From the NCBI RefSeq assembly GCF_002764115.1, contig NZ_CP017940.1, positions 1,648,501 through 1,712,500 on the forward strand: DNA of 64,000 nucleotides, in the 5' to 3' direction. Each line of letters opens with the position of its first letter. Positions within the stretch are counted from its first letter, which is position 1. Below the pieces are notes generated by a model that worked only from the letters and a program-made list of their open reading frames with translations, was not told the DNA's origin and did no database searches. Shown one piece after another: positions 46,067-56,043 of the stretch. The position numbers and the translations under genes are program-made. The stretch is from Phyllobacterium zundukense (GTDB lineage Bacteria; Pseudomonadota; Alphaproteobacteria; Rhizobiales; Rhizobiaceae).

Positions 46067-48490
46067 ATGGAAAGTCCTGTTGCCAAAACGAAGACGAGGG
46101 AGCGCCTCTTCTTTCTCCCGGGAAATGCCAGCAACGAGATCGCGACTCAAACTGGCAATAGCGAACTTGTCACCCACAACGAACATCGGTTCCCCGCGAG
46201 ATTACGCGAACGAAAACGGTTTGTGCGATCTCGCATTCAATCCATACTTCTTGCGGTTCCGACGGCATTCAACAGCGAAATTGAACGCGGCACACTGTTT
46301 TTGTTCCTGCCGGTCCTTGCCGGCACCGGCGCAATTCTCTATTTCAACTTCCCCGCCGAACCCCAGCTCAGCGCTATATTGTCTGGCCTGACCTTTCTCG
46401 TCGGTTGCCATGCGCTGGCTCACGCTCGCCCAATGATCAGGCTTGTGCTTGTCCTTGCTGTCGCGATTGTTGCCGGCATGTTCTCGGGCAAACTTGAAAC
46501 TATTCGTGCCGGTACCCGCATGCTTGGATCGGAAGTGACAACGCGCGTGACGGGTCGCATTGTTTCGATGACAAAAGATGCCAAGGGTGGATGGCGCGTT
46601 ACCATGGACGTCATTTCGACCGAGCGACCAGCGCTGCGTTATGGGCCGGATCGCATTGTGATCTCCGCCAAAGCCTTGCCGCGCGCCCTTAAGAATGGAG
46701 ATGGCCTCTCAGGCCTGGTCCATCTGCGTCCCCAGTCAGGCCCTGTGCGTTCAGGCAATTACGATTTTGCCTTCTACAATTATTATCGGGGCATCGGCGC
46801 CAACGGATTTTTGCTTGGAAAGGCCGATATCGTGCCTGTAGCTTCTGCCGCTGGTTCCACCACGACAATATTTATGACGATTGCCGATATCAGGCAGCAG
46901 CTGACCCAACGCATACTGCGAAATATCAAAGGAGAGCCGGGCGACATCGCAGCCTCGCTGATCACAGGCCAGCGGGATGGCATTAGCGATGATACCAACA
47001 ATGCCATGCGGTTGAGCGGCCTGTCGCACATCCTGTCGATCTCCGGCTTTCACATGGCTCTGGTGGCAGCGACGATAATGGGTTCGCTTCGCGCTATCCT
47101 GGCTTTCTTTCCAGGATTCACGGCACGTTACCCGGTCAAGAAACTCTCGGCGGTCATCGCATTGATTGGATCCGCTTTCTATTTGCTGCTCTCGGGTGCC
47201 GATGTTGCCGCACAGCGGAGCTTCGTCATGCTGGCTGTCATGCTTCTGGCCATGACCGTCGATCGGGCGGCGATTTCGATGCGCAATCTGGCCATTGCTG
47301 CACTCATAACCCTTGCGATCTCGCCGCACGAAATTCTCGGACCGAGTTTTCAGATGTCTTATTCGGCAACTGCCGCCCTTATCGCATTCTACAGCTGGTG
47401 GTCAAAACGGCAGGGTAAACACCAACCCAGAAAAAATACCCATCATCATCTGCTGCTGACACTACCGTCGAAAGCGGTAAACCATATCGGCGCGATCGCC
47501 ATGACGTCGCTCGTTGCAGGGTCAGCAAGCTCGATCTTCGCCGCGTATCATTTCAACAATACTGCACCCTTCGGACTTGTCGGCAACGCACTTGCGCTTC
47601 CGCTCATCTCGGTGTTCGTCATGCCGTTTGCCGTGCTTGGTTTGCTCGCCATGCCATTCGATCTGGACTGGCTACCATTTGCTGTCATGGGCCGCGGTAT
47701 TGAAGCTGTGATTGCCATCGCCAAGATGGTTGCCTCACGTTCGCCAAGCGGCAATCTCGGTTTGATGCCGCAGGCCTGTCTGATCTTTATGAGTCTCGGG
47801 CTAGTGACGTTGTTGTTGCCATCGACACGATTGCGCTTGTGCGGCCCGCCCACGTTGTTGGCCGCGGCAATACTCATGATTGCCGCGCAAGAACCTGGCA
47901 TCATTATTTCAGAGGATGGAAGGCTGGTTGCGTTGCGAACTGCAGACAATAGATTAGCGATCAATCGGCCATCTGGAAGCGCGTTCACTTTAAACAACTG
48001 GCAACAGGGCTATGGGACAGATGATGTGGTCAAGCCGGTAAAAACCGGTGCACGTCTTGAAGAAACGCAATTCGAATGTGCAGACAGACTTTGCACCGCA
48101 CGTGAGCAGGGCGGGCTGATAGTCGCCTATACCGATGACCCTGCCCAAAGGTCATCGGCCTGCACCGAGGGGGATATCGTCATTCTGGCTTTTGCAGGCA
48201 CAGAGGCGGTTTGCAGCGACGATAATGTTCTGGTGATTACCAAGCGCGATCTCGCACTGCGAGGAACTGCCGAGATCATTCTGGAAGCGCCGAAGGATAC
48301 AGACGATCCGTCGCTGCCGAATGTTGCCGAAGCAAAGGTTCTTCACCTTCAGCGGCTCCGCTCCGCCGGCATTGCTTACGCCGTTGGACCACCGGATCGG
48401 CCATGGAATTCATATCGGACACATTCACGCGCTGCCCGCGACCTTGATGAATACAAATCCAGCGACCGCGCGAAGACCATCGTGAAATAA
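46067..48490 (+). CDS. comEC: ComEC/Rec2 family membrane protein
   Basis: An 807-residue polytopic protein. The N-terminal part (about 65-270) is the DUF4131/OB-like region, and the central competence domain (about 290-600) carries [38 protein letters not shown] and [15 protein letters not shown]. In transforming bacteria ComEC is the inner-membrane channel for single-stranded DNA. The C-terminal third shows no HxHxDH motif of the metallo-beta-lactamase nuclease domain. GGGAGG lies 3 nt before the ATG. It is divergent from gltX and convergent with lexA. Confidence 0.9.
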   Translation: MESPVAKTKTRERLFFLPGNASNEIATQTGNSELVTHNEHRFPARLRERKRFVRSRIQSILLAVPTAFNSEIERGTLFLFLPVLAGTGAILYFNFPAEPQLSAILSGLTFLVGCHALAHARPMIRLVLVLAVAIVAGMFSGKLETIRAGTRMLGSEVTTRVTGRIVSMTKDAKGGWRVTMDVISTERPALRYGPDRIVISAKALPRALKNGDGLSGLVHLRPQSGPVRSGNYDFAFYNYYRGIGANGFLLGKADIVPVASAAGSTTTIFMTIADIRQQLTQRILRNIKGEPGDIAASLITGQRDGISDDTNNAMRLSGLSHILSISGFHMALVAATIMGSLRAILAFFPGFTARYPVKKLSAVIALIGSAFYLLLSGADVAAQRSFVMLAVMLLAMTVDRAAISMRNLAIAALITLAISPHEILGPSFQMSYSATAALIAFYSWWSKRQGKHQPRKNTHHHLLLTLPSKAVNHIGAIAMTSLVAGSASSIFAAYHFNNTAPFGLVGNALALPLISVFVMPFAVLGLLAMPFDLDWLPFAVMGRGIEAVIAIAKMVASRSPSGNLGLMPQACLIFMSLGLVTLLLPSTRLRLCGPPTLLAAAILMIAAQEPGIIISEDGRLVALRTADNRLAINRPSGSAFTLNNWQQGYGTDDVVKPVKTGARLEETQFECADRLCTAREQGGLIVAYTDDPAQRSSACTEGDIVILAFAGTEAVCSDDNVLVITKRDLALRGTAEIILEAPKDTDDPSLPNVAEAKVLHLQRLRSAGIAYAVGPPDRPWNSYRTHSRAARDLDEYKSSDRAKTIVK

Positions 48491-48524
48491 CAATTACGCT
48501 CGAAAGAGCAAGTGGACGCCGCCT

Positions 48525-49244
48525 TTAATAACGCCTTATCAACCCCACAAGTTTACCTTGAACTCGAACGCGGTCCGGTCCAAAAATGCGGGTTTCATAG
48601 GCGGGGTTCGCTGCTTCAAGTGCAATCGAGGCACCTTTGCGGCGGAAACGCTTCAGTGTAGCTTCTTCGTCGTCAACCAGAGCTACAACGATCTCACCCG
48701 GGTTGGCCGTATCGCTGCGCTTGATCACAACGGTATCGCCATCGAAAATCCCGGCGTCGATCATCGAGTCACCCTTGACCTCAAGAGCATAATGTTCGCC
48801 GCTACCGATCATGTCTGGCGGCAGGCCGATCATATGGGTCTGGTTCTGGATTGCCGAAATCGGCACACCAGCAGCGATGCGGCCCATAACTGGGATGCTG
48901 ACAATGGTGGAAGCGCTTGAGTCATCCGCCGAGCGCGACTGAGGCCGGGGAGGAGCGATGTTTCGTCCAAGACTGCCCTCGATGACGCTTGGCGAGAATT
49001 TCCTTTGGGCGTTGAGACCGGGCGCAATGGAGTCCGGCAGGCGCAGGACTTCCAGCGCTCTTGCCCGATTTGCTAGCCGACGAATAAAGCCGCGTTCTTC
49101 CAGCGCAGTGATCAACCGGTGTATGCCGGACTTCGACGCCAGGTCCAATGCATCCTTCATCTCGTCGAATGATGGCGGGATGCCCGTCTCCTTCAAGCGC
49201 TCGTGAATGAAGAGCAAAAGTTCATGTTGTTTACGCGTTAGCAT
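48525..49244 (-). CDS. lexA: SOS repressor LexA
   Basis: A 239-residue repressor-protease. The N-terminal winged helix ([20 protein letters not shown]) binds SOS boxes. The C-terminal S24 domain has the self-cleavage bond Ala125-Gly126 in GRIAAGVP and the Ser160/Lys198 dyad ([16 protein letters not shown]). It is longer than E. coli LexA by a linker around residues 75-115, as in other rhizobia. The ATG at 49244 with AAAGGA upstream is the usual start. A LexA box lies 54 bp upstream, so it is autoregulated. Confidence 0.96.
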   Translation of the reverse strand: MLTRKQHELLLFIHERLKETGIPPSFDEMKDALDLASKSGIHRLITALEERGFIRRLANRARALEVLRLPDSIAPGLNAQRKFSPSVIEGSLGRNIAPPRPQSRSADDSSASTIVSIPVMGRIAAGVPISAIQNQTHMIGLPPDMIGSGEHYALEVKGDSMIDAGIFDGDTVVIKRSDTANPGEIVVALVDDEEATLKRFRRKGASIALEAANPAYETRIFGPDRVRVQGKLVGLIRRY

Positions 49245-49297
49245 CGGCGATCCTTTAGCAGGGAATCGGAAAAACAAAACCAGAACAAACACTATCT

Positions 49298-49312
49298 GTT
49301 CCAGTTGTGTTC
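49298..49312 (-). promoter_or_regulatory. LexA box (GTTC-N7-GTTC)
   Basis: GTTCCAGTTGTGTTC is a direct repeat of the exact alphaproteobacterial SOS-box form GTTC-N7-GTTC, 54 bp upstream of the lexA ATG. The direct-repeat orientation as written is on the plus strand, while lexA is on the minus strand. It should mediate LexA autoregulation. Confidence 0.85.
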
Positions 49313-49423
49313 CACAAGGCTTAATATGTGGTGTACGTTGCGCGAACAGTGTGTGATTTTACCCAAATACCAGCATTTGGGGCCAAATTCGCCAAGAATG
49401 CGAATTAAAACTGGGAAATAGCT

Positions 49424-50455
49424 TTAGCGTTTACCTGGAATCACCGGTGGTCCACTCGATTGCCGCAGGATCAGTTCGACCGGCCAGACCTCATGGATGT
49501 TTTCCACGGGCTCGCCGTCCAGCACGCGCACCAGCATTTCGGCGATACGCGTGCCGGCGGAGCGGATCGACGAGCGCGTCGTCGTCATGGACGGCACCAT
49601 ATTGCTGGCATTGAGATAGGGAAACACGTCGTCATGGGCGATGATCGAGACTTCTTTGCCGAGTTCATAACCCTTCGACCGGATGGCGCGGAAAACGCCG
49701 AGTGCAGTCATCATGGAGCCGGCAATGATCGCGGTGGGATGCTGTGGAAGCGACAAGAGCCGTTGCGCCTCCCGAAAGCCGATCTCGTCGGAAAACCGCT
49801 CGTGGACGATGAAACGCGGATCAACTGGAATGCCCCGTTCCAGAAGTGCCTCACGATAGCCGAGTTCGCGGTGTTCGGAAAAAGTATGTCCCTTGAGGCC
49901 ATCTATCATGGCGATATGCTTGTGGCCGAGATCAAGCAGGTGGGAAGCGGCCTGGCGGAATGCACCTGCATTGTCGATATCGAGCCAAGCATGCGGCGCC
50001 TCGATATTTGTTCGTCCATGCAGGACGAAAGGGAATTTCTCCTCGATCAGCATGGCAACCCGTTCATCCATGAGGGTGGGGCCTGTTATGATGATGGCAT
50101 CCACCCGTTTGCTGGAAATAAGCCGCCTGTATGCCGAGATTTCATCATTATTGATGACCGGACTCATCAGGAGGTCCATTTCGTCCTGGGAAAGGCGTTC
50201 GGCCAAGCCAGAAAAGAATTCGCTCGTGTGCGGGCCAAAGCGCTCGCTTCGATCGTTCGGCATGAGAATGCCGATTGCGCCAACCCGCCCAATGGCGAGG
50301 CGGCGGGCATTAGCATTCGCGCTGTAGCCGAATTGCAGCGCTGCCTTGCTAACACGCTCACGAGTGGCCTTGTTGACCTCGGGATAGCCGTTCAGGGCGC
50401 GACTGACGGTCGTCTGTGACAAGCCCAGCTGTTCGGCCAGTTCCTTGAGTTTCAT
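49424..50455 (-). CDS. thuR: LacI family repressor of the disaccharide operon (ThuR-like)
   Basis: A 343-residue LacI/GalR repressor: an N-terminal helix-turn-helix (MKLKELAEQLGLSQTTVSRA), hinge and periplasmic-binding-like effector domain (IAMIDGLKGHTFSEHRELGY, SIIAHDDVFPYL). It is divergent from the thuE-type transporter operon, which in Sinorhizobium is controlled by ThuR. Palindromic operators lie between the two genes. ATG 50455 starts the HTH; the frame is open for 49 codons upstream, but these overlap the operator region. The inducer is presumably trehalose or another disaccharide. Confidence 0.88.
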   Translation of the reverse strand: MKLKELAEQLGLSQTTVSRALNGYPEVNKATRERVSKAALQFGYSANANARRLAIGRVGAIGILMPNDRSERFGPHTSEFFSGLAERLSQDEMDLLMSPVINNDEISAYRRLISSKRVDAIIITGPTLMDERVAMLIEEKFPFVLHGRTNIEAPHAWLDIDNAGAFRQAASHLLDLGHKHIAMIDGLKGHTFSEHRELGYREALLERGIPVDPRFIVHERFSDEIGFREAQRLLSLPQHPTAIIAGSMMTALGVFRAIRSKGYELGKEVSIIAHDDVFPYLNASNMVPSMTTTRSSIRSAGTRIAEMLVRVLDGEPVENIHEVWPVELILRQSSGPPVIPGKR

Positions 50456-50549
50456 AGCAAGCGATCCACCAATGCGTTCATATGCAGGCTCCGGAACGAA
50501 AGCCTTTGCCAGATATGACTCCAAATAATAAACATAACCATAGCATAAA

Positions 50550-50565
50550 TTCAAAGCGCTTTGAA
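50550..50565. promoter_or_regulatory. LacI-type operator, thuR-proximal copy
   Basis: TTCAAAGCGCTTTGAA is a perfect 16-bp palindrome with the central CG expected for LacI-family operators, 95 bp upstream of the thuR start. It is identical to the thuE-proximal copy, whose centre is 218 bp away, a distance that would allow DNA looping and autoregulation. Confidence 0.85.
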
Positions 50566-50735
50566 CTTTAGTATCAAAAGTGCGGCGGTCAGCGAATGCC
50601 ACCTCATTCCACAGGTGCCATGATGCGCGTAATACCCCGTAAAGATCATCTTATAACGCATTGAAACAACGTTATTTTATCCCGCGATGCTTAATCGTGA
50701 GATCGGCTCCATTCCTTGTTGGTTGAAATTGTTGC

Positions 50736-50741
50736 TTGACA
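50736..50741 (+). promoter_or_regulatory. Likely -35 element of the thuEFGKAB promoter
   Basis: TTGACA is a consensus -35 box 155 bp upstream of thuE. A clear -10 is missing: the expected position (50759-50764) reads CATTTT. The operator that begins at 50768 would then cover the transcription start. A weak -10 would fit a promoter that depends on release of repression. Confidence 0.5.
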
Positions 50742-50767
50742 GTTCGAAATGCCTTTGCCATTTTTTA

Positions 50768-50783
50768 TTCAAAGCGCTTTGAA
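50768..50783. promoter_or_regulatory. LacI-type operator, thuE-proximal copy
   Basis: A second TTCAAAGCGCTTTGAA, extended to a perfect 18-bp palindrome by flanking A and T (50767-50784). It lies immediately downstream of the predicted promoter, the classical place for repression by blocking transcription start. Confidence 0.87.
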
Positions 50784-50803
50784 TTTCTGAATCCAATGAG
50801 ATA

Positions 50804-50819
50804 TCCAAAGCGCTTCAGG
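50804..50819. promoter_or_regulatory. Imperfect third operator copy upstream of thuE
   Basis: TCCAAAGCGCTTCAGG shares the core CAAAGCGCTT with the two perfect operators but lacks full symmetry. Its centre is 36 bp after that of the second operator, so the two are on about the same DNA face. It could be a lower-affinity auxiliary site. Confidence 0.5.
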
Positions 50820-50895
50820 AGGAGTTTCTAAACCACAGGGTCGTAGTCGCCGTGTTGCGATGGGCCTGATTCCACGGGATTTTTGGGAGGAAATC

Positions 50896-52158
50896 ATGAA
50901 AGCCAAATCATTTATTGCAGCCCTTTTGACCACCACTTTACTGGCTTCAGGGGCATTCGCCGCCAATCTGTCCATTGTATCCGGCGATACCGGCAACGGG
51001 CGGGAATTCCTGCGCAAGCAGCTCGATCGGTTCGAAAAGGAAACCGGCAACAAGGTCTCTATCGTTGCCATGCCTGCCAACAGCTCTGACAATTTCGGCC
51101 AGTACCGCCTTTGGCTCGCAGCGGGCAATACCGACATTGATGTCTATCGCACCGATGTGATCTGGGCGCCGCAACTGGCCGATCAGTTCCTTGATCTGAA
51201 GGCGGCGGCGAAAGATGTGATCGATCAGCACATTCCTTCAATTATTGAGAGTCAGACTGTGGATGGCAAGCTCGTCGCGCTGCCGATGTTCACGGATGCG
51301 CCAGCGCTCTACTACCGGAAGGATCTGCTCGAGAAGTACAAGAAGCCCGTTCCGAAAACCTGGGATGAAATGGCGGCGACCGCCAAGGAAATCCAGGATG
51401 CAGAGCGCACAGCCGGTAACAAGAGCATGTATGGCTACGTGTTTCAGGCCAATGCCTATGAGGGTCTGACGTGCAACGCGCTGGAGTGGGTGAAGTCTTC
51501 GGGCGGCGGTCAGATCGTCGAGGCCGACGGCACGATCTCGATCAACAATCCGGATGCGGCTGCCGCCATTGACCGTGCCAAAGGGTGGGTAGATACGATC
51601 TCGCCAAAAGGTGTGCTCGCTTACACGGAAGAGGAAGCCCGCGGTATCTGGCAGACCGGCAACTCTGTCTTCATGCGCAACTGGCCCTATGCCTATGCCC
51701 TTGGCGGCAGCAGTGACAGCGCGATAAAGGGCAAGTTTGATGTTGCGCCATTGCCAGTCGGGAAAGAAGGCCAAAACTCCGCCGCAACGCTTGGTGGCTG
51801 GAATCTGGCTGTTTCCAAATATTCCAAAGCGCCGGAGGAAGCCATCAAGCTCGCCTTGTTCCTTGGCTCGCCCGAGCAGCAAAAAGAGAGGGCGATCGAA
51901 CTTGCGAGCATGCCGACAATCAAGGCGCTCTATGACGACAAGGATATTGCGGCTGCGCAACCGTTGATCCCCAACTGGAAGCCGGTTTTTGAAAGTTCCG
52001 TTCCGCGCCCGTCCGCGCCAACCAAGGTTAAATATAATGAAGTGTCCAACATGTTCTGGAGTGCGGTCCACGACACGTTGTCGGGCAATGGTACCGCCGC
52101 CGAGAATCTTGAACTTCTGGAAGCCAAGCTGACGGAACTTCAGGGAGGTAGCTGGTAG
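50896..52158 (+). CDS. thuE: Disaccharide ABC transporter substrate-binding protein (ThuE-like)
   Basis: A 420-residue periplasmic sugar-binding protein of the MalE type. A Sec signal peptide ends at AFA (about residue 22), and the mature part starts NLSIVSGDTGNG. The family pattern includes DVYRTDVIWAPQLADQFLDL near 80, AYEGLTCNALEW and LGGWNLAVSKYSKAPEEAIKLALFL split over helix 10. In Sinorhizobium the orthologous system imports trehalose, maltose and sucrose. GGGAGGAAA precedes the ATG at 50896. It is first in thuEFGKAB. Confidence 0.88.
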   Translation: MKAKSFIAALLTTTLLASGAFAANLSIVSGDTGNGREFLRKQLDRFEKETGNKVSIVAMPANSSDNFGQYRLWLAAGNTDIDVYRTDVIWAPQLADQFLDLKAAAKDVIDQHIPSIIESQTVDGKLVALPMFTDAPALYYRKDLLEKYKKPVPKTWDEMAATAKEIQDAERTAGNKSMYGYVFQANAYEGLTCNALEWVKSSGGGQIVEADGTISINNPDAAAAIDRAKGWVDTISPKGVLAYTEEEARGIWQTGNSVFMRNWPYAYALGGSSDSAIKGKFDVAPLPVGKEGQNSAATLGGWNLAVSKYSKAPEEAIKLALFLGSPEQQKERAIELASMPTIKALYDDKDIAAAQPLIPNWKPVFESSVPRPSAPTKVKYNEVSNMFWSAVHDTLSGNGTAAENLELLEAKLTELQGGSW

Positions 52159-52178
52159 GCCCCTGCCAGCGAAGGGCA

Positions 52179-52222
52179 CGGTGCGGATAGTGTTCAGAAC
52201 CTCCCGGACACCATTCGCACCG
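52179..52222 (+). other. Stem-loop between thuE and thuF
   Basis: CGGTGCGGATAGTGT and ACACCATTCGCACCG pair over 15 positions with one G-U pair and one mismatch around a 14-nt loop. Such structures after a binding-protein gene stabilise its mRNA and cut read-through, so that more binding protein than permease is made. No T tract follows. Confidence 0.6.
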
Positions 52223-52272
52223 CTTGCCTGGCCGACCAATCCTGAAACATGACTCCGGACAGGAACACGACC

Positions 52273-53220
52273 ATGTCGTCTTATACCGCACGTTCAGAGC
52301 TTTTGCGGCAGCGCGCCCGGTCAGCGCGGCTGTTTCTCGTACCGATGATCGTAGCGCTCGCCATTGTCGCTGGCTGGCCATTGCTTCGGACGATCTATTT
52401 TTCCTTTACCGACGCCTCGCTGACCAATATGAGCGCGGCGAAATGGGTAGGACTGAAGAACTACCTGTCCTGGATTCAACTGAAAAGCGGCCGCACAATC
52501 TATTCGGGCCTGCTGGTTGACCCGACCTGGTGGAATGCGGTGTGGAACACCGTCCGTTTCAGCATCATCTCGGTCGCGCTGGAGGCCTTGTTCGGCATGA
52601 TCGTTGCCCTCGTGCTCAATGCCGAGTTCAAGGGCAGGGGCATCGTTCGCGCGGCGATCCTGATTCCCTGGGCCATCCCGACCATTGTTTCCGCCAGGTT
52701 GTGGGGGTGGATGCTGAACGACCAGTTCGGCATATTGAATGATCTCTTCATGCGGTTGGGTCTTATCAGTCAGCCCATAGCATGGACGGCCAGTGCCGAT
52801 ACGGCCATGACGGCAGTGCTGATTGTCGATGTGTGGAAGACGACGCCTTTCATGGCGCTCCTGATCCTTGCCGGCCTGCAGATGGTTCCAAAAGACATTT
52901 ACGAGGCGGCGCATATTGATGGCGTTCATCCGGTCAGGCAATTCTTCCGCATAACCCTGCCGCTGATCAAGCCGGCGTTGATGGTTGCGATCATCTTCCG
53001 CCTGCTCGATGCCATGCGTATCTTCGACCTGATCTATGTGCTGACACCCAACAGCTCGCAGACGAAGACCATGTCGGTACTGGCGCGTGAGAATCTGATC
53101 GAGTTCGACAAATTCGCCTACGGCTCAGCTCAATCAACGTTGCTGTTCCTTGTTATTGCCTTGATGACTGTTCTGGCGATCTGGCTCGGCCGCGTGCGCC
53201 TGGATGGAGGAGACCGCTGA
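52273..53220 (+). CDS. thuF: Disaccharide ABC transporter permease (ThuF-like)
   Basis: A 315-residue MalF-type permease with six helices. The EAA loop that docks the ATPase is DIYEAAHIDGVHPVRQFFRITLP split near residue 215 (EAA---G pattern). LFLVPMIVALAIVAGWPL is helix 1. The ATG at 52273 with AGGAA 8 nt before is preferred to the ATG at 52249. The stop overlaps thuG by one base. Confidence 0.88.
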   Translation: MSSYTARSELLRQRARSARLFLVPMIVALAIVAGWPLLRTIYFSFTDASLTNMSAAKWVGLKNYLSWIQLKSGRTIYSGLLVDPTWWNAVWNTVRFSIISVALEALFGMIVALVLNAEFKGRGIVRAAILIPWAIPTIVSARLWGWMLNDQFGILNDLFMRLGLISQPIAWTASADTAMTAVLIVDVWKTTPFMALLILAGLQMVPKDIYEAAHIDGVHPVRQFFRITLPLIKPALMVAIIFRLLDAMRIFDLIYVLTPNSSQTKTMSVLARENLIEFDKFAYGSAQSTLLFLVIALMTVLAIWLGRVRLDGGDR

Positions 53221-54050
53221 TGATCTGGAACCTCACCAAGAGCACTGCCTTTTACGCGCTCGTTGTCCTGATTGTCGTTCTGGCGGTATTTCCGTTCTAC
53301 TACGCAATCATCACCAGTTTCAAATCCGGCAGTGCGCTCTTCGCCGTTGAATATTGGCCCACGTCGTTCTCCCTGGAGAATTACGTTTCGGTCATCAATG
53401 CCGGCAGTTTTACCCGCAATCTGCTCAACTCCGTTATTGTGTCGAGCCTGGTGGTCTTGCTGGCATTGTTGATTGCGATCACCGCATCCTTTGCTCTGGC
53501 ACGCGTACGGTTCCGCGGCCGTTCCTTGCTGCTGCTGACAATTCTGTCTGTTTCCATGTTTCCCCAGATCGCAGTGCTGGCAGGGCTGTTCGAGGTGGTC
53601 CGCTTCCTCGGCCTCTACAACACACTGTGGAGCCTCGTCTTTTCCTACACGATTTTCACGCTGCCTTTCACCGTGTGGGTGCTGACCACCTTCATGCGGG
53701 ATCTGCCAATCGAGATCGAGGAGGCGGCGATCGTGGATGGCGCAACGCCGTGGGTTATTATCACCAAGGTGTTCTTGCCGCTGATGTGGCCGGCGATGGT
53801 GACGACCGGATTGCTCGCTTTCATCGCGGCATGGAACGAGTTCCTGTTTGCACTTACCTTTACGTCTTCGACCGAAACGCGAACGGTGCCGGTCACCATC
53901 GCGCTCCTGTCGGGAGCAAGCTCGCATGAAATCCCATGGGGAACCATCATGGCTGCGTCCGTCATCGTCACGGTACCGCTCGTTGTTCTCGTCCTGATTT
54001 TCCAACGCAAGATCATCTCTGGCCTCACCGCCGGCGGCGTCAAGGGGTAA
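53220..54050 (+). CDS. thuG: Disaccharide ABC transporter permease (ThuG-like)
   Basis: A 276-residue MalG-type permease with six helices. The EAA loop is [20 protein letters not shown] (near residues 163-182), matched to its partner Thu[15 protein letters not shown] is the typical late helix of sugar permeases. It overlaps thuF by one base and lies 5 bp before thuK, so the three are one translational unit. Confidence 0.9.
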   Translation: MIWNLTKSTAFYALVVLIVVLAVFPFYYAIITSFKSGSALFAVEYWPTSFSLENYVSVINAGSFTRNLLNSVIVSSLVVLLALLIAITASFALARVRFRGRSLLLLTILSVSMFPQIAVLAGLFEVVRFLGLYNTLWSLVFSYTIFTLPFTVWVLTTFMRDLPIEIEEAAIVDGATPWVIITKVFLPLMWPAMVTTGLLAFIAAWNEFLFALTFTSSTETRTVPVTIALLSGASSHEIPWGTIMAASVIVTVPLVVLVLIFQRKIISGLTAGGVKG

Positions 54051-54055
54051 CTCAA

Positions 54056-55066
54056 ATGACAGCAATTCATCTCAACAATGTCCGCAAATCCTTCGGTACG
54101 TTCGATGTGATCAAGGGCGTCGACCTTGAAATCAGTCCAAGCGAGTTCATGGTTTTCGTCGGCCCTTCCGGCTGCGGAAAATCTACACTTTTACGCCTGA
54201 TTGCTGGGCTTGAGGACATCACGGCTGGCACGCTCGCCTTCGACGACAAGGTGGTCAATAGCCTGACGCCGTCGCAGCGCGGGATCGCCATGGTGTTTCA
54301 GTCCTACGCGCTCTATCCGCATATGACGGTTTTCGACAACATGGCTTTCGGTCTGAAACTCGCCAAGGGCGATGCCGGTGAGATCAAACGGCGGGTGCAT
54401 GAGGCGGCGGAAATGCTGCAGATAACGGCCTATCTGGATCGCTTGCCAAAACAGCTTTCCGGTGGCCAGCGGCAGCGTGTGGCCATTGGCCGGGCTATTG
54501 TCCGCGATCCGAAAGTGTTTCTTTTCGACGAGCCGCTGTCCAATCTCGATGCTGCGTTGCGCGTACAGACGCGGCTGGAGATCGCCAAGCTCCACGCGAA
54601 AATGCATGAAACGACGATGATCTATGTGACGCATGACCAGGTCGAGGCGATGACGCTGGCAGATCGCATCTGTGTGTTGCGCGATGGTATCGTTGAGCAG
54701 GTCGGTACCCCGCTGGAGCTTTATGAAAAGCCGCAATCGCTCTTCGTCGCCGGCTTTATCGGCTCGCCAAAGATGAATTTCCTGACTGAGAAACACGCCG
54801 ACACGTACAGGGCACATACGCTGGGCGTGCGGCCGGAACATCTCGAAATCAAGGAAAAGGACGGCGCCTGGGACGGCCAGTTGATCCTCGCGGAAAACCT
54901 CGGTTCCGAGACCTATCTCTATATCGATATCGGCGCGAAGGACCCACTTGTCGTCAGGCAGGACGGCACGGCGCGCCAGCAGCCAGGCGAACGGCTCTTC
55001 ATCTCGCCGATCAGCAACAATGTCCATCGCTTCGACCAGACCGGCAGGCCGGCAGCGGCACATTAG
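54056..55066 (+). CDS. thuK: Disaccharide ABC transporter ATP-binding protein (ThuK-like)
   Basis: A 336-residue MalK-type ATPase: Walker [10 protein letters not shown] (36-44), signature [15 protein letters not shown], Walker [13 protein letters not shown] and switch His in [11 protein letters not shown]-terminal OB-fold/TOBE region from about 235 carries [10 protein letters not shown]. It powers the ThuFG channel from the cytoplasm. The ATG at 54056 gives [14 protein letters not shown]. Confidence 0.92.
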   Translation: MTAIHLNNVRKSFGTFDVIKGVDLEISPSEFMVFVGPSGCGKSTLLRLIAGLEDITAGTLAFDDKVVNSLTPSQRGIAMVFQSYALYPHMTVFDNMAFGLKLAKGDAGEIKRRVHEAAEMLQITAYLDRLPKQLSGGQRQRVAIGRAIVRDPKVFLFDEPLSNLDAALRVQTRLEIAKLHAKMHETTMIYVTHDQVEAMTLADRICVLRDGIVEQVGTPLELYEKPQSLFVAGFIGSPKMNFLTEKHADTYRAHTLGVRPEHLEIKEKDGAWDGQLILAENLGSETYLYIDIGAKDPLVVRQDGTARQQPGERLFISPISNNVHRFDQTGRPAAAH

Positions 55067-55148
55067 AAGAATCAGGGCAACGATTGTGCCGGTTATTCGT
55101 TGCTCTTGAAGTCCTCCCAACGGCAAATGGTATGAATAGGAATACAAA

Positions 55149-55931
55149 ATGACTATCCGAACACTCATATGGGGCGAAAATGTTCATGAACAGGTGAACA
55201 GAACCGTCGCCGAAATCTATCCTGAAGGCATGCATAATCAGATTGCAAAGCTGCTGGCGGCCGACGACAATCTTTCCATCAAGACCACAACGTTACAGGA
55301 ACCGGAACATGGTCTGACTGAAAAAGCCCTCGAAGAGACCGACGTCCTGATCTGGTGGGGTCACCGCGCCCATGGCGATGTCGCCGATGAAACCGTCGAA
55401 CGTGTTGCAAAGCGCGTCTGGGAAGGCATGGGCCTGATCGTCCTGCATTCCGGTCATTTCTCGAAAATCTTCAAGCGTCTGATGGGCTCGCCCTGTGCCC
55501 TGCACTGGCGCGAAGCCGGTGAACGCGAGCGGTTGTGGGTGGTCAATCCCGGCCATCCCATTGCCAAGGGCCTGCCTGCTTATTTCGAGCTGGAAAACGA
55601 GGAAATGTACGGCGAGCCGTTCTCGGTCCCGGAGCCGCTTGAGACCATCTTTGTATCGTGGTTCCAGGGCGGGGAAGTGTTCCGTTCCGGTCTGACGTAC
55701 CGCAAGGGAGCGGGCAACGTATTCTATTTCCGCCCCGGTCACGAGACCTATCCAACCTATCACGACGAGACAGTCGGCCTCGTGCTGCGCAATGCGGTCA
55801 ACTGGGCATACAATTCCAATCGGTATCCCGAGATTACCACGGCGCCAAACGTGCCTGTGGAGAAGGCGATCGAGCCCATTACTGCACGTGGTGGCAGTCT
55901 GCACGAGGCTGGCGAGGAAGGTTTCCGCTAG
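55149..55931 (+). CDS. thuA: ThuA domain protein, disaccharide 3-oxidation pathway
   Basis: A 260-residue ThuA-like protein with a class I glutamine amidotransferase-type fold. It has [13 protein letters not shown] near residue 60, [19 protein letters not shown] near 95 and [15 protein letters not shown] near 195. In Sinorhizobium/Agrobacterium, ThuA with ThuB converts imported trehalose and related disaccharides to 3-keto derivatives. The 82-bp gap to thuK has no obvious terminator, so it should be in the same operon. Confidence 0.88.
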   Translation: MTIRTLIWGENVHEQVNRTVAEIYPEGMHNQIAKLLAADDNLSIKTTTLQEPEHGLTEKALEETDVLIWWGHRAHGDVADETVERVAKRVWEGMGLIVLHSGHFSKIFKRLMGSPCALHWREAGERERLWVVNPGHPIAKGLPAYFELENEEMYGEPFSVPEPLETIFVSWFQGGEVFRSGLTYRKGAGNVFYFRPGHETYPTYHDETVGLVLRNAVNWAYNSNRYPEITTAPNVPVEKAIEPITARGGSLHEAGEEGFR

Positions 55932-56043
55932 GTAGTTGCTGTGATCGGGCGGTGGTTTTACCCCGCCGCCCGTCAGACCTGACATATCGATGCCTGCACC
56001 CACGACGGGTTGCACGGCAGCATTCAATTTAAGGACTGGACCA

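Noticed and set aside
45955..46134. 60-codon N-terminal extension of gltX
   Set aside because: Glutamyl-tRNA synthetases start just before the RFAPSPTG motif; the extension would overlap the comEC start and leader.
51238..54065. Two minus-strand frames of 333 and 311 codons
   Set aside because: Antisense to thuE and thuG, with no domain and highly charged or biased composition.
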